The notes under the pieces were generated by a model. It was not told the DNA's origin. It searched no databases and worked only from the letters and a program-made list of their open reading frames with translations. Below, in pieces: positions 15,752 through 26,157 of a DNA stretch of 64,000 nucleotides. Origin of the DNA: Xanthomonas sp. 10-10. GTDB lineage: Bacteria; Pseudomonadota; Gammaproteobacteria; Xanthomonadales; Xanthomonadaceae. The stretch lies in assembly GCF_040182365.1 (NCBI RefSeq), contig NZ_CP144460.1, positions 1,054,001-1,118,000 of the forward strand, read 5' to 3'. The translations under genes and the position numbers were made by a program. Every line of letters starts with the position of its first letter. Positions within the stretch are counted from its first letter, which is position 1.

Positions 15752-17896
15752 ATGACCACAGCCCGCCTTCGTTCCGCATCACCGTTGCCCACGTTGGCAA
15801 CCTGGGCGCTGTGGCTGCTGGGTGGCCTGCTGCTGGTGTTCGTGGTGGCCGTGCCGATGGATGTCACCCAGCAGATGGTGTTTTCCGGTGTGCTGTTCGC
15901 GGTGGCGCTGGCGGTGCGCAACCGTGGCGGGCGGGTGGTCATCCTGATGATGATGAGCATGTCGCTGGCGGTGTCGTGCCGCTACATCTGGTGGCGCACG
16001 ACCCAGACCATGGGCGTGGGCAGCGCGGTGGATTTCATTCTCGGCCTGGGCCTGCTCGGCGCGGAGCTGTATGCATTCGTGATCCTGGTGCTCGGCTATT
16101 TCCAGGTGCTGTGGCCGCTCAATCGCAAGCCGGCGCCCTTGCCTGCCGACCAGAGCCTGTGGCCGAGCGTGGACGTGTTCATCCCCACCTACAACGAGCC
16201 GTTGTCGGTAGTGCGCACCACCGTGCTGGCCGCCAGCGTGATCGATTGGCCGGCCGGCAAGATCACCATCCACCTGCTCGATGACGGACGCCGCGACGAG
16301 TTCCGCGAGTTCTGCGCCGAGGTCGGCATCAACTACGTCACCCGCACCAACAATGCGCACGCCAAGGCCGGCAACATCAATGCGGCGTTGAAGAAGTGCA
16401 GCGGTCAATACGTGGCCATCTTCGATTGCGACCACATCCCGACCCGCTCGTTCCTGCAGGTGGCGATGGGCTGGTTTCTGCGCGACACCAAGCTGGCGCT
16501 GGTGCAGATGCCGCACTACTTCTTCTCGCCGGATCCGTTCGAGCGCAACCTCGATACGCACGGCAAGGTACCCAACGAAGGCGAGCTGTTCTACGGCCTG
16601 TTGCAGGATGGCAACGACCAATGGAACGCCACGTTCTTCTGCGGCTCGTGCGCGGTGATCAAGCGCACCGCGCTGGAAGAGGTCGGCGGTGTGGCGGTGG
16701 AAACCGTGACCGAAGATGCGCACACCGCGCTCAAATTGCAGCGTCGCGGCTATCGCACCGCGTATCTGGCGGTGCCGCAGGCGGCGGGACTGGCCACCGA
16801 GAGCCTGTCCGGGCATGTGGCGCAGCGCATCCGCTGGGCGCGCGGCATGGCGCAGATCGCGCGCATCGATAATCCCCTGCTCGGTCGCGGGCTCAAGCTG
16901 TCGCAGCGGCTGTGCTATCTCAACGCGATGCTGCACTTCTTCTACGGGCTGCCGCGCATCATCTATCTCACCGCGCCGCTGGCGTACCTGTTCTTCGGCG
17001 CGCATGTGATCCAGGCGTCGGCGTTGATGATCCTGGCCTATGCGCTGCCGCACATCCTGCAGGCCAATCTGACCAACCTGCGCGTGCAGAGCCGCTTCCG
17101 CCATCTGTTGTGGAACGAGGTCTACGAGACCACGCTGGCCTGGTACATCTTCCGCCCCACGCTGGTGGCCTTGCTCAATCCCAAGCTCGGCAAGTTCAAC
17201 GTCACGCCCAAGGGCGGGCTGGTGGCGCGCAGTTATTTCGATGCGCAGATCGCCAAGCCGTATCTGTTCCTGCTGCTGCTCAATGTGGTCGGCGTGATCG
17301 CCGGCGTGCTGCGGCTGATCTATGTCGGCGGCAGCGGCGAGCAGCAGACGATCTGGTTCAACCTGGCCTGGACGCTCTACAACATGGTGCTGCTCGGCGC
17401 CACGATCGCCACGGCCAGCGAAACCCGCCAGGTGCGCAGCGCGCACCGTGTGCCGCTGGATATCCCGGTCAATCTGTACCTGCCCGACGGCGGGGCGCTG
17501 GCATGCCGCTCGGTGAATTTTTCCACCGGCGGCATGGCGATCAAGCTCGCGCAGCCGCAGCCGATCGAACCCGGCCTGGCGGTGCAGATCGGACTCAGTC
17601 ATCGCGGCATCGAGCAGACCTTGCCGGCCGTGGTGCGGCAGGACCGCGATGGCCAGGTCAGCGTGCAGTTCACCGCGATGTCGATGGAGCAGGAGCGCTG
17701 GCTGGTGGCGTCCACCTTTGCGCGCGCCGATATCTGGTTGTCGCAATGGGGTCAGCACGATCGCGATTCGTTCTGGCGCTCGATGGGTCAGGTCTTGGCG
17801 GCCAGTGCGCGCGGGTTCGGGCGCCTGGGCCGGCATATGGTGGATAGCACGCGCCAGGGGTTCCGTCCGGCGCGCGCGGTGGATCTGGAGTCGTGA
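15752..17896 (+). CDS. bcsA: Cellulose synthase catalytic subunit with PilZ domain
   Basis: 714 residues from the ATG at 15752. Four N-terminal membrane segments (about residues 15-130) precede the GT2 domain, with D177-D178-G, D225-C-D227, T320-E321-D322 and Q358-R-I-R-W362, the complete set of processive synthase motifs. Further membrane helices follow at about 400-560. The C-terminal PilZ domain shows R562-x-x-x-R566 and N589-x-S-x-x-G594, the c-di-GMP-binding pair. The protein polymerises UDP-glucose into beta-1,4-glucan and pushes it through the inner membrane when c-di-GMP is bound. It overlaps bcsB by 4 nt. Length is shorter than the E. coli protein (872) but normal for other proteobacteria. 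Confidence 0.97.
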   Translation: MTTARLRSASPLPTLATWALWLLGGLLLVFVVAVPMDVTQQMVFSGVLFAVALAVRNRGGRVVILMMMSMSLAVSCRYIWWRTTQTMGVGSAVDFILGLGLLGAELYAFVILVLGYFQVLWPLNRKPAPLPADQSLWPSVDVFIPTYNEPLSVVRTTVLAASVIDWPAGKITIHLLDDGRRDEFREFCAEVGINYVTRTNNAHAKAGNINAALKKCSGQYVAIFDCDHIPTRSFLQVAMGWFLRDTKLALVQMPHYFFSPDPFERNLDTHGKVPNEGELFYGLLQDGNDQWNATFFCGSCAVIKRTALEEVGGVAVETVTEDAHTALKLQRRGYRTAYLAVPQAAGLATESLSGHVAQRIRWARGMAQIARIDNPLLGRGLKLSQRLCYLNAMLHFFYGLPRIIYLTAPLAYLFFGAHVIQASALMILAYALPHILQANLTNLRVQSRFRHLLWNEVYETTLAWYIFRPTLVALLNPKLGKFNVTPKGGLVARSYFDAQIAKPYLFLLLLNVVGVIAGVLRLIYVGGSGEQQTIWFNLAWTLYNMVLLGATIATASETRQVRSAHRVPLDIPVNLYLPDGGALACRSVNFSTGGMAIKLAQPQPIEPGLAVQIGLSHRGIEQTLPAVVRQDRDGQVSVQFTAMSMEQERWLVASTFARADIWLSQWGQHDRDSFWRSMGQVLAASARGFGRLGRHMVDSTRQGFRPARAVDLES

Positions 17897-20256
17897 ACGT
17901 GATGCGTGGTAGTTCCCTTTCCCCTGCAAAGAAACAACTGATGCGAATGTCCCCGGCGGTGTTGACCTGCGCGCTCACGCTTCTGGCCGGTCTGGCGCAG
18001 GCGCAACAACCCGTGCCGGCTGCGCAGGCCGACGGCGATGCGCAGAGCGCGGCGGCAACAGCGATCGCACCTGCGGCGCCGGCACCGCTGCCCGCCGGCA
18101 GCACGCGCGCGGCAACGCTGCGCGATCTCGGCATCGATTACGAAATCACCTTGCGCGGCGTGCAGGGCAGTGCCGGTGTGCCCTTCAGTGTGCGTAGCGA
18201 TGAAATCGTCACCGCCGCCACGCTCAACCTGAAATACAGCTACTCGCCATCTCTGCTGCCGGACCTGTCGCACGTCAAGGTCACCATCAACGGCGTGACC
18301 GTTGCGACCTTGCCCACCGACAAGGCCAACGCCGGCAAGCTGCTCTCGGCCGATCTGCCGGTCGATCCGCGGCTGATCACCGACTACAACCAGCTCAACC
18401 TGCAACTCATCGGGCATTACACGCGCGAGTGCGAAGACCCCGACCACAGCAGCCTGTGGGCGAATGTGGACGCGGCCACCAGCCTGTCGTTGACCACCAC
18501 GCCGCTGGCGCTGGCCAACAACCTGGCGCTGCTGCCGGTGCCGTTTTTCGATGTGCGCGATACGCGGCGTCTGGAGCTGCCGTTCTATTTCCCGCAGCAG
18601 CCGGATATGGCGACGCTGCAGGCCGCCGGCACGGTCGCCTCGTGGTTCGGCACCCTGGCCGGGTATCGCGGCGCGGTGTTCACGGCCTCGACCAGCGCCC
18701 TGCCGGCCACCGGCAACGCGGTGGTGTTCGCCACGCCCGACACCTTGCCTGCGCAGTTCGCCACCGCCGACAGCGGCGTGGCCGATATCCGCGGGCCGAC
18801 GGTTGCGGTGGTGGTCAACCCGACCGATCCCAACGGCAAGCTGCTGCTGGTGCTTGGCCGCAACACCGACGATCTGCAACGCGCGGCTACCGCGCTGGCG
18901 CTGCGCGCGCCGTTGACCGGTGCGGTGGCGCGGATCGGCGAGATGTCCGCGCCGACGCCGCGTCGGCCGTACGACGCGCCCAAATGGGTTTCCAGCGAGC
19001 ATCCGGTGCGCTTCGGCGACCTGGTCACCCAGTCAGGCGCGCTCAACGTCACCGGCTATCACCCGGACCTGATCCGGGTCGGTCTGCAACTGCCGCCGGA
19101 CCTGTTCGTGTGGGAGCGCGACGGCATTCCGGTGGCGCTGAAGTACCGCTACACGCTTCCGGAGCAGGACAACAAGTCCGCGCTCAATGTCAGCATCAAC
19201 GAGTCGTTCGTGACCACGCTGCCGCTGACCGGCCGCCCGTTCGCCGAATCCACGCCGATGCGCTGGTGGAACAGCCTGGGCACGCGCGGCAGCATGCCGG
19301 TGCATCAGGATCTGAAACTGCCGGTGGGCGCGTTTTCGGCCAATAGCCAACTACGCTTCCATTTCTTCTTCGATCGCCCGCAAGGCGAGGCCTGCAAGAA
19401 CACCTTCCCGGATGTGTCCGGCGCCATCGATGCCGATTCCACCATCGACCTGAGCGGCTTCCACCACTACATGGCGATGCCGAATCTGGCTGCGTTCGCC
19501 AATGCCGGCTACCCGTTCACGCGGCTGGCCGATCTGTCCGAATCGGCGATCGTGTTGCCCAACAACCCGGGCGACCAGGATCTGGGCAACGTGCTGACCT
19601 TGCTCGGCCGGTTCGGTGCGTCCACCGGCTACCCGGCGCTGCATGCGCAGATCATCGCCGCCAGCGCGGTGCAGCAGCATGCCGATCGCGATCTGTTGCT
19701 GCTGGGCAGCGCCGAGTCGCAACCGCTGTTCAAGCAGTGGCGCGCGCAGCTGCCGGTGGGCCAGGACGGGCAGAATCGCCGCATCGGCCTGACCGATTGG
19801 CTGTTCGACAAACTGCCCGGTTTTCTCTCGTTCGACGCGCGCCGCACCGACCTGCCGACCACCACCGACATCGCGTTGCAGCCGCAGCCCGACGACGTGT
19901 TGCTGATGGGCTTCGAATCGCCGTTGAAATCCGGCCGCAGCGTGGTCGCGTTTCAGACCGAAGACCCGGCCAACATGAATCGTCTGTTCGATGCCTGGTT
20001 CGACCCGGCGTTGCTCAAGGATTTCCAGGGCAGCGTGGTGTTGTTGCAGCAGAAGAAGGTCACCAGCCTGGTCGGCAACCAGACCTATTACGTGGGCCAC
20101 CTGCCGTTGCCGACCTGGCTGCGCTGGTACTTCTCGCATCACCCGGTCTGGCTGGCCTTGACCGTGGTGCTGCTGGCGCTGCTGCTGGCACTGGCCGCGC
20201 GCGTACTGCTGCGCCGGCACACCGCCGAGCGCCTCAACGACGGCCACGGCGCATGA
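17893..20256 (+). CDS. bcsB: Cellulose synthase periplasmic subunit BcsB
   Basis: 787 residues if translation begins at the GTG that overlaps the bcsA stop; an ATG at 17902 is an alternative. A signal segment (VLTCALTLLAGLAQAQQ) is followed by periplasmic carbohydrate-binding and flavodoxin-like repeats, with recognisable strings such as FSVRSDEIVTAATLNLKYSYSP and DLSHVKVTINGVTVATL. A single C-terminal membrane helix (HHPVWLALTVVLLALLLALAA, near residue 755) completes the transmembrane pore with BcsA. It guides the glucan across the periplasm. It overlaps bcsZ by 4 nt. Confidence 0.94.
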   Translation: MNVMRGSSLSPAKKQLMRMSPAVLTCALTLLAGLAQAQQPVPAAQADGDAQSAAATAIAPAAPAPLPAGSTRAATLRDLGIDYEITLRGVQGSAGVPFSVRSDEIVTAATLNLKYSYSPSLLPDLSHVKVTINGVTVATLPTDKANAGKLLSADLPVDPRLITDYNQLNLQLIGHYTRECEDPDHSSLWANVDAATSLSLTTTPLALANNLALLPVPFFDVRDTRRLELPFYFPQQPDMATLQAAGTVASWFGTLAGYRGAVFTASTSALPATGNAVVFATPDTLPAQFATADSGVADIRGPTVAVVVNPTDPNGKLLLVLGRNTDDLQRAATALALRAPLTGAVARIGEMSAPTPRRPYDAPKWVSSEHPVRFGDLVTQSGALNVTGYHPDLIRVGLQLPPDLFVWERDGIPVALKYRYTLPEQDNKSALNVSINESFVTTLPLTGRPFAESTPMRWWNSLGTRGSMPVHQDLKLPVGAFSANSQLRFHFFFDRPQGEACKNTFPDVSGAIDADSTIDLSGFHHYMAMPNLAAFANAGYPFTRLADLSESAIVLPNNPGDQDLGNVLTLLGRFGASTGYPALHAQIIAASAVQQHADRDLLLLGSAESQPLFKQWRAQLPVGQDGQNRRIGLTDWLFDKLPGFLSFDARRTDLPTTTDIALQPQPDDVLLMGFESPLKSGRSVVAFQTEDPANMNRLFDAWFDPALLKDFQGSVVLLQQKKVTSLVGNQTYYVGHLPLPTWLRWYFSHHPVWLALTVVLLALLLALAARVLLRRHTAERLNDGHGA

Positions 20257-21434
20257 ACGCGCACACGCGCGGCAGTGTCATGACGCGCCGCGGCCTGCTG
20301 CGCGCCGGTGCGCTGGCGTCGCTGGCCGCGCTGTTGCCGGCCGGCGCGACGGCGGCACCCGCACAGTGCGGCGCCTGGCCGCTGTGGAACGCATTCGTGT
20401 CCAAGCACATCCAGCCCGACGGCCGGGTGGTGGACTTCCTCAACGCCGATCAACGCTCCACCTCCGAAGGCCAGTCGTATGCGCTGTTCTTCGCGCTGGT
20501 GGCCAATGACCAGGTGCTGTTCGACAAGGTACTGGGCTGGACCCGGCACAACCTGTGCGGTGGCCGCCCGGATCTCAATCTGCCGGCCTGGTTGTGGGGC
20601 CGCGATGGCAGCGGCGACTGGCGCGTGCTCGATGCCAATACCGCCAGCGATGGCGAGTTGTGGATCGCTTACGCCTTGCTGGAAGCCGGCCGGCTGTGGA
20701 ACCGCCCCGGTTACGGCAAGGCCGGCCAGCAGATCCTGCAACTGATGCGCACCCAGGAAGTGGCTGCGCTGCCTGGCCTGGGGCCGATGCTGTTGCCCGG
20801 CCGCAGCGGCTTTGTCGAACCCGGCCGCTGGACGCTCAATCCCAGTTATCTGCCGATCCAGGTGCTGCGCCGCTGCGCCAACGCCGACCCCAAGGGGCCG
20901 TGGGCGGCGATCGCCGCCAACGCGGCGCGCGTGCTGCGCGACAGTGCGCCGGTCGGCTTTGCGCCGGATTGGACCGTGTGGGACGGCAAGGCCTTCGGTG
21001 CCGATCCCAAGCGCGGCAATCTCGGCAGCTACGATGCCATCCGCGTGTACCTGTGGGCCGGCATGCTGGACGCCGGCGAGCCGCTGCGCGCGAAGTTGCT
21101 GCAGGATTTGTCCGGCCCGGCCGACCTGCTCGCCGCAGGCACCGCGTTTGCCGAAAAGATCGACACCGCGCGCGGCGTGGGCACTGGCACCGTGCCGGTG
21201 GGGTTTTCCGCCGCGTTGCTGCCGTATCTGAGCGCGCTGCGGCAGCCTGCGCTGCTCAAGGCGCAGGCGCAGCGGATTCCGCTGGCCGCCACACCGGCCG
21301 CCGCAGCGCTGCCGTATTTCGAACGCACGCTGGCCCTGTTCGGACAGGGCTGGCTTGAGAACCGCTACCGCTTTGCCGCAGACGGGCGCCTGCTGCCCGC
21401 CTGGAGAACGCCTGCATGCTCCGCAAAAACCTGA
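20253..21434 (+). CDS. bcsZ: Periplasmic endo-beta-1,4-glucanase, GH8 family
   Basis: 393 residues. The N-terminus carries a twin-arginine-like start (TRRGLLRAGALASLAALLPAGATA) before the mature enzyme. GH8 marks are Glu72 in TSEGQSYALFFALV, the proposed proton donor, and Asp133 in NTASDGELWIAYAL; their 61-residue spacing equals that of Glu55 and Asp116 in E. coli BcsZ. The enzyme cleaves cellulose in the periplasm and is generally needed for correct polymer export. It overlaps bcsB by 4 nt and bcsC by 19 nt, so it is fully embedded in the operon. Confidence 0.93.
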   Translation: MNAHTRGSVMTRRGLLRAGALASLAALLPAGATAAPAQCGAWPLWNAFVSKHIQPDGRVVDFLNADQRSTSEGQSYALFFALVANDQVLFDKVLGWTRHNLCGGRPDLNLPAWLWGRDGSGDWRVLDANTASDGELWIAYALLEAGRLWNRPGYGKAGQQILQLMRTQEVAALPGLGPMLLPGRSGFVEPGRWTLNPSYLPIQVLRRCANADPKGPWAAIAANAARVLRDSAPVGFAPDWTVWDGKAFGADPKRGNLGSYDAIRVYLWAGMLDAGEPLRAKLLQDLSGPADLLAAGTAFAEKIDTARGVGTGTVPVGFSAALLPYLSALRQPALLKAQAQRIPLAATPAAAALPYFERTLALFGQGWLENRYRFAADGRLLPAWRTPACSAKT

Positions 21435-24400
21435 CGCCGCTCTACCTGGCCGGCATGATCGACCTGTGCCTGCTTGCCTGCCCGGTGCACGCGCAGACCA
21501 GCGCGACCCAGCAACTGGTCGGGCAGGGCAACTACTGGCACGACCAGGGTCGCGACGACCTGGCCGCCGACACCTGGAAAAAGCTGCTCGGCATCGACCC
21601 GGACCAGCCCGATGCCTTGCTCGGCCTGGCGCAGATCGACCTGGCGCAGGGCCGCCAGTCCGAAGCGCGCAAGCGCCTGCAGCAACTGGAAGCGGCGCAT
21701 CCGCAATCGCCGCAGGCGCAGCGCCTGCGTGTGGCGATCGGTGCGCGCGGCAGCGCCACTGCCGGCGAAGATCCCAACCTGCGCAATGCACGCCGCGCCG
21801 CCGCGGCCGGACGTTATGTGGAAGCCGCGCGCAGCTATGAAGCCGTGTTTGCCGGCAAGGCGCCGCCGCCCAATCTTGCGCTGGAGTACTACCAATCGTT
21901 GGCCGGCACGCCAACCGGTTGGGAGCGTGCGCGCGACGGGCTGCGCAGGCTGCAGGCCAGCGACCCGGCCAACCCGTCCGTGCAGCTGGCGCTGGCCCAG
22001 GTGTTGAGCTACCGCGAGCCCACCCGTCGCGAAGGCATCGCGCAATTGCGCGCGCTGGCCCAACGCGCCGATGTCGGCGGCCCGGCACGCACCAGCTGGC
22101 GCCAGGCGTTGCTGTGGCTCAACGCCAGCACCACCGATGCACCGCTGTACCAGGCATTTCTGGCCGGTACGCCGACCGATGCCGACGTGACCGCCAAGCT
22201 CGGTCAATTGCGCGAACAACGCGCGGCTGCTGCCGCTGCGCCCGCCGACCCCAACGGCGTCGCGCTCAGCGAAGGTTTTCGCGCGCTCAATGCCGGCAAT
22301 CTGAGCACGGCCGAACAACGCTTCACCCAGGTGCTGCGCGCCCGCTCGCGCGACCCGGAAGCATTGGGCGGCCTGGGCTCGGTGCGGCTGCGTCAGCAAC
22401 GCTTTGCCGAAGCGCAGGAGCTGCTGCGCCCGGCCGCGGCCAGCAGCGGCAAATGGAAAGGTGCGCTGGACAGCGCGCGCTACTGGCAACAGCTGCAGCA
22501 AGCCGAAGCCACGCGCGCGCGCGGAGACATCGCGCAGGCACGCCAGTTGGTGGAGCAGTCGGTGCAGTTGCTGCCCAACGAGCCGGCAGGCCATGTCGCG
22601 CTGGGCGGTTTGCAAAGCGCCAGCGACCCCGTCGCGGCCGAAGCCAGTTATCGCAAGGCGCTGTCGCGCGATGCCGATAACGCCGGCGCCTTGCAGGGCC
22701 TGGTCGGGCTGTACAGCCGCCAGGGCCGCATGACCGAAGCCAGCGAATTGTTCAATCGCCTGCCGGCTGCCGAGCGCGCCAAGTCCGGCGGGCAAGCCTT
22801 GCTGCGTTCCAACGTGCAGCGCGCCCGCGCGCGGCAATCGCTGGAGGCCGGCGATGCGGTCAGCGCGCAGGCCGAGCTGGAAGCGGCCATGGTCGAACGT
22901 CCCGGCGACGCCTGGATTCGCCTGGATCTGGCCCGTCTGTATCAACAGGCCGGCCGCCCAGATCAGGCGCGCAGCGTCATGGATGGCCTGCTTGCCGTGC
23001 ACGGGGACCAGCCCGAAGCGCTGCACGCCAACGCCTTGCTCGCGCAGGAAAGCGGCGACTGGCAGGGTGCGTACGACAGCCTGGATCGCATTCCGGCGGC
23101 CGCGCGCACGCCGGAAATGACCCAGCTGCGCACCATCGCCTGGATCGAACTGCAGGCACGTCAGGCGCGGCTGCTGGTGGAGCAGGGCAGGGTTGGCGAG
23201 GCGCAGCAGTTGCTCGCGCGCACCGAAACTGCGCTGGGCAACCAGCTCGACGATCCGCAGTTGCTGGCCAGCCTGGCCGGCGCGCATGCCGACGCCGGCA
23301 ACGCCTCGCGCGCGCTGGTGCTGGCGCAGCGCCTGGTCACCGGCGCCAATCCGCGCACCGAAGACCGCCTGCAATATGCCGGCGTGCTGCTGCGTGCGCA
23401 TCAGGATGCGGAATTGTCGGCAGTGCTGCGCCAGCTGCAATCCACCACCATGACGCCGGAACAATTGCGCCGCTATCAAACCCTGCGCAGCGCCTACACG
23501 CTGCGCCAGGTGGATGCCTTGCGCGAGCTCGGCAATCTGGAAGGCGCCTACGATGCGCTGTCGCCGATCCTGGCACAGCAACCGGACAACCGCGACGCCC
23601 AGGCGGCACTGGCACGGCTGTATGCCGCCGCCGGCGATCAGCGCCAGGCGCTGGCGATCTATCAGCAGATCCTGCAGCGCCACCCCAACGATCTGGACAC
23701 GCTCACCGCCGCCGCCAACAGCGCCGCCGCGCAGTCGGATCTGCGCAACGCCGAGAGTTATCTGCAGCGCGCGCTGGCGCAGGCGCCGGAGTCGCCGGAG
23801 GTGCTGGCCGCCGCCGGACGCGTGTATCGCAGCGCCGGCAAGAACCGCAAGGCCGAGCAGTATTTCCGCGCGGCGCTGGCTGCGCAGCAACGCCAGGCCG
23901 GTCAGCTCGATAACGGCCTGCCGGGCGCACGTGGCCCGGCAGCGGTGGCCTCGGCCGGTCGGCCGCTCAATCCGTTCTCCGGCATGACCGGCGCCATGCC
24001 GCGCTCGCCGGCGGTGCTGTCCGAGCGCATGGATGGCGCTGGCAAGTATGGCGAGGTTGCGCCGCTCGCCGCGTCGCCGGCCTCGGCCCGGTTCGCCGCG
24101 GTTGCGCCGGCCGGTGCATCCGTGGACACCGGTGGCGATGTGTTGCCGCAACCGGTCAGCGCCAGCGTCGCGCCGGCCATGCTGCCTGTGCCCGGCAGCC
24201 GCCCGCGCGGATCGGCACGCGACGAAAGGCTGCTTGCCACGCGCGCTGCCGCACCGATCGGCGCGGACGCCGGCCCGCGCCTGACAAGACCTGCCGCCCA
24301 GGCGCTACCGCCGGCCGGTAGCGGTAACAGCGTGCTCGACGAACTGCGCGCCGTGCAATCGGAAAACAGCGACAACCTCGCCGGTGGCGCGCTGTACCGC

Positions 24401-25945
24401 TCGCGCGATGGCGAAGACGGCCTGGGTCGCCTGGACGACATCGAAATGCCGGTGCAGGCCGAGTTCGCGGTGGGCGAAGGCAAACTCGGCGTCACGCTGA
24501 CCCCTACCGTGGTGGATGCCGGTACGCTGACCACCGATTACGCCACGGCCAGTCGCTTCGGCGCCGGCCCGCAGACAGCAGTCAACGACGCGCTTGCCGC
24601 CGACCGCAGCCCGATCGACACGCTGACCGGTTCGGCGGTGTATCAGTTGCTCGCCACCCAGGGCGATAACGTCGCCACGCGCGAACGCCTGCGCCGTTAT
24701 GCCTTGAATACCGGGTTGTTCGGCGAGCTGCTGACCGAAAACAACAACAGCACGCCGGCTGCGTTGGCCGCGCTGGCCAACGAACCGCTGCCGGCGTATT
24801 TGCTCAGCGTCAACGCGTCCAACACGCCGATTGCGCAGCTGGCGCGCGACATCCTCGGCAATACCGCGATCAGCGAACAGCTGGCCGCTGGCGATGGTGC
24901 CGCGTTGCAGGCGCTGGCCAGCAGCTCCGCCGCCGCGCAACAGACGCCGACTTCGCTGGCGGCCACGCTCAACAGCATGGCCGCCACCGGCAACGGTGCG
25001 CGCCGGCTCAGCCAGGACGACACCGGCGTGGGTGTGGGCGTGCGCTATCGCAACGGCGGTTTCAGCGCCGACGTGGGCAGCACGCCGATCGGGTTCCAGG
25101 AGCAGAACATCGTCGGTGGCGTCGGCTATCGCGGCGACCTCGGCGAGACGGTGAGCTGGTCGGCCGATGCGTCGCGGCGCGCGGTGACCGACAGCGTGCT
25201 GTCGTTCGCCGGCGCGCAGGATGCGCGCAGCGGCCGCGAATGGGGCGGCGTCGCCAGCAACGGCATCGCGCTCTCGGCTACCGCCGATAACGGCCTGCTC
25301 GGTGGATATGCCAATCTCGCCGCGCACCGCTTGACCGGTCACAACGTGGCCGACAACGACCACCGCCAGGCCGACCTGGGCTTCTACGTGCATGCACTGG
25401 AAACGCAGAATCAATCGCTGACCGCCGGCGTCAACCTGACCGCCATGCAGTACGACAAGAATCTCAGCGGCTTCACCTACGGCCACGGCGGTTACTTCAG
25501 CCCGCAGGAGTATGTGGACCTTGGCTTCCCGGTGCACTGGAGCGGCCGCAGCGCGGGGCAGAGCGTCAACTGGAAGGTCGATGCCAGTGTGGGCGTGCAG
25601 CATTTCAAGACCGATCCAACGCCGTATTTCCCCACCGACCCGACCCTGCAACAGGCTGCTTACGATGCCGCATCGCTGGCGGCGCTGCTGGGCCTGGTCG
25701 ACCGCTACACCGACCCGGTATATGCGGGCGAGAGCCGCACCGGCGTGTCGTACAACCTCAGTGGCGCAGCCGAATGGCAGGTGGCCCCGCAGCTGTTTCT
25801 GGGTGGGCGCATGACCTTCAATAACGCACGCGACTACAACCAGTTCAGCAGCAATCTCTATCTGCGCTTTGTGATGGATCGCCTGGGCGCCGCACTGGGC
25901 CGCGCACCGCAGGTGCTGACCTCGCCGTACGCGGCGGATCGCTGA
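21416..25945 (+). CDS. bcsC: Cellulose export outer-membrane protein with TPR scaffold
   Basis: 1509 residues, starting inside the end of bcsZ. After a signal sequence (LYLAGMIDLCLLACPVHA), residues about 30-830 are tetratricopeptide repeats (for example ALLGLAQIDLAQGRQSEA and AQAALARLYAAAGDQRQAL), which form a periplasmic superhelix. An Ala/Pro-rich linker spans about 830-1000. The last 350 residues are the BCSC beta-barrel domain (VGVRYRNGGFSADVGSTPIG; SNLYLRFVMDRLG) through which the glucan leaves the cell. It is about 350 residues longer than the E. coli protein, mainly because of more repeats and a longer linker. It is the last gene of the operon and is followed by a hairpin. Confidence 0.94.
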   Translation: MLRKNLTPLYLAGMIDLCLLACPVHAQTSATQQLVGQGNYWHDQGRDDLAADTWKKLLGIDPDQPDALLGLAQIDLAQGRQSEARKRLQQLEAAHPQSPQAQRLRVAIGARGSATAGEDPNLRNARRAAAAGRYVEAARSYEAVFAGKAPPPNLALEYYQSLAGTPTGWERARDGLRRLQASDPANPSVQLALAQVLSYREPTRREGIAQLRALAQRADVGGPARTSWRQALLWLNASTTDAPLYQAFLAGTPTDADVTAKLGQLREQRAAAAAAPADPNGVALSEGFRALNAGNLSTAEQRFTQVLRARSRDPEALGGLGSVRLRQQRFAEAQELLRPAAASSGKWKGALDSARYWQQLQQAEATRARGDIAQARQLVEQSVQLLPNEPAGHVALGGLQSASDPVAAEASYRKALSRDADNAGALQGLVGLYSRQGRMTEASELFNRLPAAERAKSGGQALLRSNVQRARARQSLEAGDAVSAQAELEAAMVERPGDAWIRLDLARLYQQAGRPDQARSVMDGLLAVHGDQPEALHANALLAQESGDWQGAYDSLDRIPAAARTPEMTQLRTIAWIELQARQARLLVEQGRVGEAQQLLARTETALGNQLDDPQLLASLAGAHADAGNASRALVLAQRLVTGANPRTEDRLQYAGVLLRAHQDAELSAVLRQLQSTTMTPEQLRRYQTLRSAYTLRQVDALRELGNLEGAYDALSPILAQQPDNRDAQAALARLYAAAGDQRQALAIYQQILQRHPNDLDTLTAAANSAAAQSDLRNAESYLQRALAQAPESPEVLAAAGRVYRSAGKNRKAEQYFRAALAAQQRQAGQLDNGLPGARGPAAVASAGRPLNPFSGMTGAMPRSPAVLSERMDGAGKYGEVAPLAASPASARFAAVAPAGASVDTGGDVLPQPVSASVAPAMLPVPGSRPRGSARDERLLATRAAAPIGADAGPRLTRPAAQALPPAGSGNSVLDELRAVQSENSDNLAGGALYRSRDGEDGLGRLDDIEMPVQAEFAVGEGKLGVTLTPTVVDAGTLTTDYATASRFGAGPQTAVNDALAADRSPIDTLTGSAVYQLLATQGDNVATRERLRRYALNTGLFGELLTENNNSTPAALAALANEPLPAYLLSVNASNTPIAQLARDILGNTAISEQLAAGDGAALQALASSSAAAQQTPTSLAATLNSMAATGNGARRLSQDDTGVGVGVRYRNGGFSADVGSTPIGFQEQNIVGGVGYRGDLGETVSWSADASRRAVTDSVLSFAGAQDARSGREWGGVASNGIALSATADNGLLGGYANLAAHRLTGHNVADNDHRQADLGFYVHALETQNQSLTAGVNLTAMQYDKNLSGFTYGHGGYFSPQEYVDLGFPVHWSGRSAGQSVNWKVDASVGVQHFKTDPTPYFPTDPTLQQAAYDAASLAALLGLVDRYTDPVYAGESRTGVSYNLSGAAEWQVAPQLFLGGRMTFNNARDYNQFSSNLYLRFVMDRLGAALGRAPQVLTSPYAADR

Positions 25946-26103
25946 GGCGGCGGCACTGGCGGTTCGCTCTCGCAGCGGGCACTCGCCGCTGCATGCGGGC
26001 CGGGCGATGCATGCCTGCGGCCCTGCTGTGTGGGCGCACGCCTGTCACGGTCGTGCATCGATCTTGCGAGCGGCGTGCGGCGCACCGCCCCGCACCACAT
26101 AAA

Positions 26104-26129
26104 CGAACGGCGCCTTTCGGCGCCGTTCG
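26104..26129. terminator. Bidirectional hairpin between bcsC and the metallopeptidase gene
   Basis: CGAACGGCGCC at 26104-26114 pairs perfectly with 26119-26129 across a TTTC loop. The converging genes on either side make it a shared terminator candidate, although no T-run follows. The 158 bp between bcsC and this hairpin contain nothing else that I can identify. Confidence 0.7.
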
Positions 26130-26157
26130 CATCCCCATCAAGTGACGCGCGCTCGCC

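Noticed and set aside
21365-24151. A 928-codon minus-strand frame opposite bcsC
   Set aside because: A shadow of the repeat-rich TPR coding sequence; composition is unlike a real protein and there is no ribosome site.
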